From assembly GCA_033725935.1 (NCBI GenBank), contig MU867094.1, positions 124,001-188,000 of the forward strand: a stretch of 64,000 bases of DNA, in the 5' to 3' direction. Position numbers and translations under genes: made by a program. Source of the stretch: Cladorrhinum sp. PSN259. Its lineage: Eukaryota > Ascomycota > Sordariomycetes > Sordariales > Podosporaceae. Numbering within the stretch: position 1 is the stretch's first letter; each line of letters begins with the position of its first letter. Positions 30,408-38,993 of this stretch are shown piece after piece. A model generated the notes under the pieces. That model worked only from the letters and a program-made list of their open reading frames with translations. It made no database searches and had not been told where the DNA came from.

Positions 30408-33061
30408 CTTGACGAGTATAATGGTGAAGGTGCTTTGGGATTCGGGTTTGGACGTGAGATATTATCAGATCTTGTAAACGGTAGAATTAAACTGATTGTA
30501 AAATTGGCGACCAGCGACGACGACCAGCGGACGAAGTAAGTGAAGATTAGGAGCGATTATGATAAAAAGGACCACAGATGTGGTCAAAGTTGGTTACTAG
30601 AGAGCACAGCTCATGACCTGGAAACATGGACAAGAAAACAACGAGATGCCATGCACCGCCAGGTTATATAGTTCCAGTACAAAAGTCCAGGTCCAGGGTT
30701 TTCTGGGATGCTTGTCGTCGAATGACCTTGGCATTGCTTCGTCACGGCGGGGTTATAGAATGCACGCACCTTGTGGGAGAAGAAAGAAGGCCCCTACGCC
30801 ACCTGAAGCATTTGAGACACTCATCAACACGAGCCCCACGGGTAGGTTCTGAGGACGTGGACATGGTTGTTCACGCCGGTGAAGTCAAGCCGCGATAGTT
30901 GATTTACCATGATAGAAACAATGAGCGGCAAGATCAGCCGAGTCATCCACCCATCAACTTGAGACAGACTCTCGGGCTCGACCGGGATCATCAAGTGCGG
31001 ATGCATATTCACTAGAGGCACTTGGAAATCGCTGATGGGGGAATCAATTGGCGTCTTGAGACTTGCCAAGACCATTGAAGTGTTCTAAATAGCCAAGCGT
31101 TGCCCAGAACAGCCACCGATAACCGAAAACTGGGCAGCGCTCAGACCTGATCAACACAGGGGATCTGATAAAAAAGCTTCCTTGGCCAACCAAAATCCAG
31201 CTTTCAAAAGCTTGAAACGATTGAAGTCAGTAGACGCTACCGAGTTATCGAGTCCCCCCTCCCCCCCAAAGAGATCTGAGCTTTGATCGACTCCGCAAAG
31301 AGCTCACACCAAAGAACGCAGATCTTGACTTCCTGGGCGTTTGTAACATGAGGAGTATGAGAACCGGAGGAGATATCGAGACTGTCGCCACTCCCAAACC
31401 AAACCACCTAGTATTCGAGGCGGATCATGCAGATATGAGGTGACGGCAAATCGAAGATAACCACAGCTCACGAGCTAAATCATGTATTAATCCAAGCTTG
31501 TGAATGTGAGTTTGAAACTGTCTCGCTGTTTCCCGTTCCTGCGAGGCTATGGCTTTCGATTACCTCGAATACATATTGTTCAAGAACAGAGGAAGAACTG
31601 TTCTGTGATGTTCAGCTGCACCATGGTTTCGAATCTAGAATACTTAGCGGCAGCATGGCAACATGGCGGTCACATCGACTCAGCACAGACGTAGAGACAA
31701 ATTTCGTGTTACGCTGTCTGGTGATCATGGCAAAGGAGACACGGAGAGTGTTGTGCAAATGTCTCGAGATCAACATGATTGTAGACAGGGGTGTCCCTGC
31801 CTCATGACTCCTGATCAAGTGAATTGGGCAAGAGGTCACGAGGACCTCTGCAACACATTTGTGGATGTCTGACGCCTTTGAAGCACAGGATAGTCTCGCG
31901 ACCCTGTCTGTTGGCATGCGCTCAAGTGACCACTTCAGCACTCAAACAGGCCGTGATCCCGGGGTCGTGTGTCCATGCCGTGGGGTGAGGAGAGTCCATT
32001 ATGTGACGAAACAAACGAGACCGAGCAGCGGAAACTGATATAACACCCCAACATGCCAAGGCTTGAAGAGATGTCCTGTGTTCTACATGGCGCGGTAAAT
32101 GTCCAAGTCGTCCTCGGTTCTCGCTCCAATCAATTCGCGTCCTTCCTCGACCGGCGGCGCCGACTCAATGCATGAAGACTCCGTATCGTGAAGAGTGTCA
32201 ACCGCCATTCTCTCGAACAGGTCTGAGATCCAGCCAAAAAGGCATTCCCGAAGTCACCTGGAAGGCGTCGTAATGTTCCTATTTCGAGCCCCGGCGTACC
32301 GGTGAATCGATTTGTCAAGACCCGCGCATCATGAATATCCAGACGGCATTTGACAAGGGGATCGGCTTGCTAATCCGGCCAAAACGGGCTGTGTTGAGGA
32401 GTTGTTCCAGGATACTGGAAGTACATTAGAAAAAGCTGAATTCTGAGGTCCCGTCCGGTTACCGTGGAAATAGGGTGGTGAACGATGTATGACGATGCTA
32501 ATAATGCAACTATCCCTCTTTCATAGTCCACTCAGTTAAATGTTGGCGATTAACGCAGAGACAAGTCGGTAAGCATGATGACCATTCAATACTGGCTGCT
32601 AACTGCGAGTTAGAGGGGTTTAGGTACATTTGACGAGGCGAGCGTGACACGAGATATTCGATGTGCCATCGTCTCTCGGGGCATCTGAAACAGCAATAGT
32701 ACGGTGAATGCCGAAGTGTTGCATCAATTCTTAAAGAAAATAATGGCGTCCGAATCTACGATCTCGATGGGCGCTGAGGAAGGGGGAAATATCACCGGCA
32801 ATCTGAAATCGCTTGATGAAGACGTGGAGGTGACCAAAATGTGTACGTGGGGAATAAAAGGATAAAAATACTTTCAAGAGGTGAGCAAATGCTTCGATTG
32901 AGGATGTATGGTTATGAGTGAATGATTGTGGGCCGACAATCGAGATGGAGGCAAATTGAGAATGTTCCTCAATCATAAAGTTCAAGATGAGATGAAGAAC
33001 TTATTAGAAGCAAAACACGCGTTCGGATGAAGTTCCGAGAAATCGCGGTCCTGCAGCAATC
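30408..33061. other. 2.65 kb with no convincing gene
   Basis: Small ORFs occur in all frames but none shows a domain or consistent splice-linked coding. The sequence is not extremely AT-rich, so it does not look like a heavily RIP-mutated repeat. The left end is the promoter of the secreted protein gene, and the right end includes the EF-Tu promoter. Confidence 0.5.
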
Positions 33062-33247
33062 TTGGCACGAAAACACGTGCAGCTAAGCCGAACAACTAGT
33101 CGCACGAGGCACTATGTGATCAGTGCAACAGCTACCAGGGTACCCCAAATCGCACTTCCAAATTTTGGACTGAGCCAAATTTTCCATCTGGTGCCCCAGC
33201 ACCACCATCGACTCTTTTGTGACCAAGAGACGTCCAGACCGCCCAAG

Positions 33248-34573
33248 ATGCCCGCCCTTCTGAGATCAATTGCACCGTTCCTGCGGTCGGCCACCCTCAG
33301 ACAGTCTGCGTCTCCCCTGGTCAATCTCCAGCGCCAGACCCGGTCGCCCATCCTCAACTTTGCCCGCACCTACGCTGTCTTCGAGCGCACCAAGCCTCAC
33401 GTCAACATCGGCACCATTGGCCACGTAGATCACGGCAAGACCACCCTCTCCGCTGCCATCACCAAGAGACAAGCTGAGAAGGGCCTCGCGAACTTTCTCG
33501 ACTATGGCTCCATTGACAAGGCACCCGAAGAGCGCAAGCGTGGTATCACCATCTCCACTGCCCACATCGAGTACTCGACCGAGAATCGCCACTACTCCCA
33601 CGTCGATTGCCCTGGTCACGCCGATTACATCAAGAACATGATTACTGGTGCCGCTTCCATGGACGGTGCTATCATTGTCGTTGCCGCCTCCGATGGTCAG
33701 ATGCCCCAGACCCGTGAGCACTTGCTCCTCGCCCGCCAGGTCGGTGTCCAGAGAATCGTCGTCTTCGTCAACAAGGTCGATGCTCTTGAGGACCCCGAGA
33801 TGTTGGAGCTCGTCGAGATGGAGATGCGTGAGCTCCTCAGCTCCTACGGCTTCGACGGTGACAACACCCCCGTTGTCATGGGTTCCGCCCTTTGCGCTCT
33901 CGAGAGCAAGCGCCCTGAAATTGGTGAGGCCAAGATCGACGAGCTCATGAAGGCCGTCGATGAGTGGATCCCCACCCCCGAGCGTCAGACTGACAAGCCT
34001 TTCCTCCTCTCCATTGAGGACGTCTTCTCCATTGGCGGCCGTGGTACCGTCGTCTCTGGCCGTGTCGAGCGCGGTATTCTCAAGAGAGATGCCGATGTCG
34101 AGCTCGTCGGCAAGTCCAACGAGATCATCAAGACCAAGGTCACCGATATCGAGACCTTCAAGAAGTCCTGCGAGGAGTCCCGCGCCGGTGACAACTCCGG
34201 TCTCCTCCTCCGTGGTATCAAGCGTGAGGATATCAAGCGTGGCATGGTCGTCGCTGCCCCCGGCACCGTCACTGCCCACAAGAAGTTCTTGATCTCCCTC
34301 TACGTCCTCTCCAAGGAGGAAGGTGGTCGCCACACTGGTTTCCACCAGAACTACCGCCCTCAGATGTACATCCGCTCCGCCGATGAGGCCTGCACCCTCA
34401 TGTTCACCGACGGTACTGAGGACCCCGACTCCAAGATGGTCATGCCCGGTGACAATATCGAGATGGTTGCCACCCTTCACAGCCCCGTTGCCGTTGAGAA
34501 CGGTCTCCGCATCACCGTCAGAGAAGGTGGCCGCACTGTTGCCACTGGTATCATTACCCGTATCATCGAGTAA
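33248..34573 (+). CDS. tuf1: Mitochondrial translation elongation factor Tu
   Basis: A single exon of 441 residues. EF-Tu brings aminoacyl-tRNA to the mitochondrial ribosome as a GTP complex. The first 45 residues form a basic presequence (MPALLRSIAPFLRSATLRQS). GTPase motifs are intact: GHVDHGKT at 58-65, the effector region with EERKRGITISTAHIEY, DCPGHADYIKNM and NKVD. Domains 2 and 3 follow (SIGGRGTVVSGRVERG, GGRHTGFHQNYRPQMYIR, REGGRTVATGIITRI). The open frame extends upstream to 33062 with no stop, but the first 62 codons there look like leader sequence; the ATG at 33248 starts a normal presequence and gives the usual length. Codon use is strongly biased to C-ending codons, as in highly expressed genes. 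Confidence 0.96.
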   Translation: MPALLRSIAPFLRSATLRQSASPLVNLQRQTRSPILNFARTYAVFERTKPHVNIGTIGHVDHGKTTLSAAITKRQAEKGLANFLDYGSIDKAPEERKRGITISTAHIEYSTENRHYSHVDCPGHADYIKNMITGAASMDGAIIVVAASDGQMPQTREHLLLARQVGVQRIVVFVNKVDALEDPEMLELVEMEMRELLSSYGFDGDNTPVVMGSALCALESKRPEIGEAKIDELMKAVDEWIPTPERQTDKPFLLSIEDVFSIGGRGTVVSGRVERGILKRDADVELVGKSNEIIKTKVTDIETFKKSCEESRAGDNSGLLLRGIKREDIKRGMVVAAPGTVTAHKKFLISLYVLSKEEGGRHTGFHQNYRPQMYIRSADEACTLMFTDGTEDPDSKMVMPGDNIEMVATLHSPVAVENGLRITVREGGRTVATGIITRIIE

Positions 34574-35553
34574 AGAATTACCAAGGTGGTGATGATGTGT
34601 TAGATGTTAAGCCAGTTAAAAAAGTAAAATATAAAACTGATGATACCAACCCGGGTGCGGACTACTTTTTCTCTCTTCTTCTGGTCACGAATGGATGGGC
34701 GGGCAAGGAAGGAAGGTAAAAAGAGCAAGAAAAGGGGCGCTTGCGGGGAAGGTGGGTGGTGGTTGAATAACGAATTGTACAATATATATTATGATGTATT
34801 TGAAGCACGCAGTGCGTCCATCTTTTATGAAAGCAGATGATGACTCGGAGGGGGGCTGTTTTTATTTTGCGATGGATTCTCCCCTCTTGATCCCCGTTTG
34901 TTGTCTTGGTTTCCTGTATTATAGATAAAAGAGAAGGATGTATAAGGGGCAATAATAGAGTCAGAACGTTGAAGCTAAGAAATAATTGGTATTAAAGTGT
35001 TTGACCAGCCATCCAGGTTCTCAAGAAGCAAGGGGGGAACAAGGGAGGCAAGGAGACGGTTTACGATGATTGTGAAAAGACCACGAAGAGTCCTGGACTT
35101 TCTTGATTTTGGATTGTGTTGTCTTGTGCAATCCCATATTGTATTCTTTCTTTTCTTTTGGAGAAAATCAAGAATACCCGTGAAGAACTCCCAACTTTGA
35201 TTTCGTGAAGAAAGCCATTTCCCGGCAGCAGCAAAGCAGCGCAGTGACCGGCCAAAACCCAAAAAGAAGAAAATAAGAGAGGTTGTAGAAAGTCGTGATG
35301 ATCGTTGGGGGGGAGAAAAAGATAATCTGGTCGTTGTCCTTCCAGCTTCCCTTTTTCCTGGTTCGTTGTTCATCCCGCATTAAAACTGGTCGTTCTTCAC
35401 GATGTTTCCCTTTTGCCCATCTACCAGATTTGATATAGCCCAGTTTTTTGTCCCGTTTCCGTCCAAACCAGTTCCCCCCACCAGCCAACCGGTCACCGGT
35501 CACCCCTCATCCTCCTCGTGTCTCTTCGTCGCTCGACATTTGGAGTGGGTAGT
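34574..35553. other. Convergent 3' flanking region of tuf1 and rps29
   Basis: About 1 kb between converging genes. Contains A/T-rich runs fitting 3' UTRs. No gene is seen. Confidence 0.55.
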
Positions 35554-36058
35554 TTACCGGTACTGTAAGAAATATGAATGTTAGATAATCTGATATGTGA
35601 TTGTAACTGCGGGACAAGATATCTCTGTTGCGGCTGCCGGCGCTTTTCTTCTCGATATCGTCTCGCGGTTTAATGGTTGGATGTGCGCATACCTTGACGA
35701 AGCCAATGTCGGCGGCCTTCTCACGGAAGCACTGACGGCAGATGTTGAGGCCGTACTTGCGGATCAGACCAGCGGTGTGGGTGCAGACGCGGCTGTAATT
35801 GAAAAAAGAACCCGTCGTTAGCCCATGTTCTTTCTCTCTTCTTTCCCCCTTGAACAATTCCTCCCTCCGAAAATAATCCCAGCAATTGAACTCCATTCCC
35901 AAATCGCCGTAAATTCGGCCTTCAATCCCCCTCTTTCGCATGGGTTTTTGTGTCGTGTTGGTGATGGTGGCTATTTTTTTGATTCTTTTTTCTTACCAAG
36001 CGCGAGCGCCCTTGCCGTAGGTGCGGGGGCGGGAGTTCCAGACGGTCTCGTGAGACAT
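35554..36058 (-). CDS. rps29: Cytosolic ribosomal protein S29 (uS14)
   Basis: Three minus-strand exons, 35997-36058, 35693-35792 and 35554-35562, give exactly 56 residues, the normal S29 length. S29 is a small-subunit protein near the mRNA entry channel. A zinc ribbon is formed by C21, C24, C39 and C42 (CRVC ... CRQC). The sequence reads MSHETVWNSRPRTYGKG at the start and KAADIGFVKYR at the end. The last exon is only 9 nt (Tyr, Arg, stop), after a 130-nt intron with GTATGC donor, CTAAC branch point and TTACAG acceptor. The first intron is 204 nt. The gene is divergent from the PDI gene across 620 bases that contain a GATA-motif cluster. Confidence 0.95.
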
Positions 36059-36680
36059 CTTGAAGGTTTGATTCGTTGGTTCCTACGAAGGAGATTCGTG
36101 AGGGTTATGGGTTGGCGGATGTCGTCGACGGTGGGATTGCGATCGGGCTCGAAGGTCGGTGGTGGAGGAGTTCCGTAAATCTGCCGGGAGATTTTTCTGT
36201 GCGAGAGGGTTTCCTTGCGGTGGCTTGTGCGTTTGTGGCGCGTTTTTTGTGGCCCACTAAGAAAGCTGGTTGACCGCTTTCGTTGCAGACTTGCAGTTCG
36301 CTGATAAGGCCTTTATCTTATCGCTTATCGTGCCGCTGTCAACCGAGACAGTGCTGGCACCTGGTCTCAACGCACTGTCTGATGGGATGGCGGGGGTGGG
36401 CGGCACAGCTCCAGAAGCTTGAGCAGCCTTGCAGGGTTGCCAGCTAGGTCAGCATCGAGTTTCAGTGGTGCATTACTTGCAAAGTGGCATCTTTTTAACG
36501 ATTTCAAAGCATACCTTGAGCTGTGTTTTACTTCTTTGCCACAAAATCTCTTTTCCGTCTTATATAGCGGCGGAACTTCAGTTTTCGTTATTCTATTGTT
36601 CTTTCAGAGTTGCACTGAGTTCAATAATCGCGAATTGATCCTAGAGTCTTCTATTATTATATTTCCGAGGTCCCATCGAC
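36059..36680. promoter_or_regulatory. Divergent promoter of rps29 and PDI with GATA-motif cluster
   Basis: Four GATA-type motifs lie within 27 bases: 36303-36308 (GATAAG) and, reversed, 36313-36317, 36317-36322 and 36324-36329. They sit in the spacer between the ribosomal protein gene and the PDI gene. GATA factors in fungi serve nitrogen, light and iron control. Function here is inferred. Confidence 0.4.
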
Positions 36681-37832
36681 ATGGTCCTCATCAAGAGCTT
36701 CGTGCTCGCCGGCTTCGCGGCCGTCGTCACCGCCAAATCAGCTGTCCTCGATCTTATCCCCAAAAACTTTGATGATGTCGTCATCAAGTCCGGAAAGCCA
36801 ACACTCGTCGAGTTCTTCGCCCCGTGGTGCGGTCACTGCAAGAACCTCGCTCCTGTCTACGAGGAGCTCGCCACCGCATTCGAGTTCTCCAAGGACGTCC
36901 AGGTCGCCAAGGTCGATGCCGATGCTGAGAAGTCCCTGGGCAAGCGTTTTGGTGTTCAAGGCTTCCCTACGTTGAAGTGGTTTGATGGGAAGAGCGAAAA
37001 GCCTACGGAGTACAACGGCGGCCGTGACTTCGATGCTCTTGCATCCTTCATCACCGAGAAGACCGGCATCAGACCCAGAAAGAAGGCTGCTGCTCCTAGC
37101 GAGGTTGTTTATCTTACCGACTCTACATTCAAGAAGGCTATTGGTGGCGATCAGAACGTTCTGGTTGCTTTCACTGCTCCCTGGTGCGGACGTATGTATG
37201 CCCTTTCGCTAGATCTCTTGACCCAGTACTAATAACTTCCAGACTGCAAGAGCCTTGCTCCTACTTGGGAGTCTCTCGCCGCCACCTTTGCGAACGAGCC
37301 CAACGTCAAGATTGCCAAGGTCGATGCTGAGGCCCAGAACAGCAAGGCCACCGCCAACGAGTATGGTGTGACCTCGTACCCTACCATCAAGTTCTTCCCC
37401 AAGGGAAGCACCGAGCCCGAGGAATATAGCGGCGGTCGTTCTGAGGAGAACTTTGTCACATTCCTCAACGAAATGGCTGGTACCCACCGTACCGCTGGTG
37501 GTGGTGTTGACGAGCGCGCGGGCACCTTTGAGGCTCTTGATGAGATCGTTGCCAAGTACACTGGCGGTAGCTCGCTCAGCGACGTTGCTGCTGAGGTCAA
37601 GAAGGCCGCCGAGAGCCTCAAGGAGCATGCTCAGTACAAGTACGCCGAGTACTACATTCGCGTGTTTGACAAGATCGGCAAGAACGAGGGCTACGTCGCT
37701 AAGGAGCTTGCTCGTCTCCAGGGTATCCTCAAGAAAGGTGGCCTTGCACCTACTAAGGTGGATGAGCTTTCCAGCAAGACCAACATCCTTCGCAAATTCC
37801 TTGTCAAGCCTTTTGAGAAGGAGGAGCTGTGA
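36681..37832 (+). CDS. erp38: Protein disulfide isomerase ERp38 type
   Basis: Two exons, 36681-37191 and 37243-37832, give 366 residues. This PDI folds secretory proteins in the ER. A signal peptide (1-18) is followed by two thioredoxin domains, each with the active-site motif WCGHC (C50/C53 and C169/C172), then a helical ERp29-like C-terminal domain (from about 265: EALDEIVAKY to KFLVKPF). The intron interrupts the second CGHC codon series, and its removal restores His 171. The protein ends in KEEL, which resembles the HDEL/KDEL retrieval signal but is not canonical. The arrangement of two thioredoxin domains plus an ERp29 domain matches fungal ERp38. The 51-nt intron has the branch-like ACTAATAAC. 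The converging HSBP1-like gene begins 258 bases downstream. Confidence 0.95.
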
Positions 37833-38090
37833 ATGTTGATACCACGTCTTTTTGGTTAGCCATTAAAATAGAAATATTGTGATTTATCGAAGGAGCCAGG
37901 GAGTTGGTATGGGGCTTCTCAATTTTACGACATGTATGATCTACACAGCAGTGGGACGCTGTTGGACAAATAGGGAAGCAACGTGTATTTGATCCATGGA
38001 TCCTGCGCCTACCTAGGCTGTGAATGAACTTAGCTATTAAACTCGATAAACTCCAATTCAGATTTATATCAAAGAGGTTTGAGCCCATAT

Positions 38091-38448
38091 TTAGTTAGAG
38101 GAAGACTTGTTGTCCTTATTCGTCAGCAGTTGTGCCTCGAGGTTGTCTAAGCGCCGCGACATCTCGTCCACTGGCAATGAATGAGAATGTCAGTTGATTG
38201 ATGTTTTGAGGGAGACAGGCTTTGCGATGACTCACTTTTTGCAAATATCTCACTAGAAACACCAGCGAATTTGTTTGAAAGCGTGTTCAACAGATCTTCG
38301 ACTTGGGCTGTGAGTTCGCCGCGAGGGTCATCCGATGTCTGTTTGAATGGCGATGAGCTTCAATTCAAGGATGAAGAGGCTTTCATTTAGAGGGTTGTAC
38401 ATTGGCTGCCGGGTTAGGGCTTTTGTTTGAGTCGTTCTTTGAGGACAT
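38091..38448 (-). CDS. HSBP1-like heat-shock-factor-binding protein (small coiled coil)
   Basis: Three short minus-strand exons, 38401-38448, 38236-38338 and 38091-38170, give 76 residues; all junctions are in phase. After a polar N-terminus (MSSKNDSNKSPNPAAN) comes GELTAQVEDLLNTLSNKFAGVSSEIFAKMDEMSRRLDNLEAQL, written here in part: the central block LTAQVEDLLNTLSNKF and the later MDEMSRRLDNLEAQLL. This matches the human HSBP1 pattern (LTSVVQTLLQQMQDKF, then RIDDMSSRIDDLEKNI). HSBP1 forms a trimeric coiled coil, binds the trimer domain of heat shock factor, and is also tied to WASH complex assembly. Which role holds in fungi is open. It is divergent from the Tul1-like gene across 545 bases. 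Confidence 0.88.
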
Positions 38449-38993
38449 GACGGCTTATGATTTCGGCTATTTCAGAATGTTGGAATCCCTCAGGATAATG
38501 AGTTCGTGATGCTGCTGGTGCTTCTCAATAAGGAGGCAGGCGCTAAGGAATCGGGGTTCAGCTCCTTGCCGCACTGTGCATGGCTGCCCAGAGCACGGTG
38601 AGAGCAAAACTGGGGCACCTAATGACGCCAAGCTCAGGTGCTGCTCATCTGCGGAGGGGACGTTGAAATCCAATTCAAACGGTCGTACCAAACTTACAGA
38701 ACCATCGAGCAACCTGGAAATCAAAACAATACTCCAGACTCTTTTTTGGAGTTATTTTCTGATACGAAATATATTGCGTTTTCGGGTTTCATTGATTGCG
38801 TCCGGAGATTCCTCAACGGAAAGCAGCTCTCGAGCCTCCGGGCCTGTCTCATCACTCACAACCCCCACCTGGAAGGGGGCAACCGCGCAACTTGTTAAGA
38901 CCAACGCAAATTCTCATGCGAAATGCAAAAATATGAGCATCACGTTTGAGTTATAGCACATAATAAACCTTCAGGCCGGCGAGCCGCGTCAGT
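38449..38993. other. Divergent promoter of HSBP1-like and Tul1-like genes
   Basis: 545 bases between divergent starts. Short overlapping ORFs only; no gene seen. Confidence 0.55.

Noticed and set aside
30018..30539. 173-codon + strand ORF
   Set aside because: It runs antisense through the five-exon secreted protein gene and has an Ala-rich composition mirrored from it. The minus strand has a signal peptide and splice sites.
30408..33061. Possible RIP-mutated transposon relic
   Set aside because: Base composition is not strongly AT-biased, and I see no terminal repeats or transposase/integrase fragments.
33266..34480. 404-codon minus ORF opposite EF-Tu
   Set aside because: A mirror of the strongly biased tuf1 codons. 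It is Gly/Asp/Leu/Val-rich with no domain.
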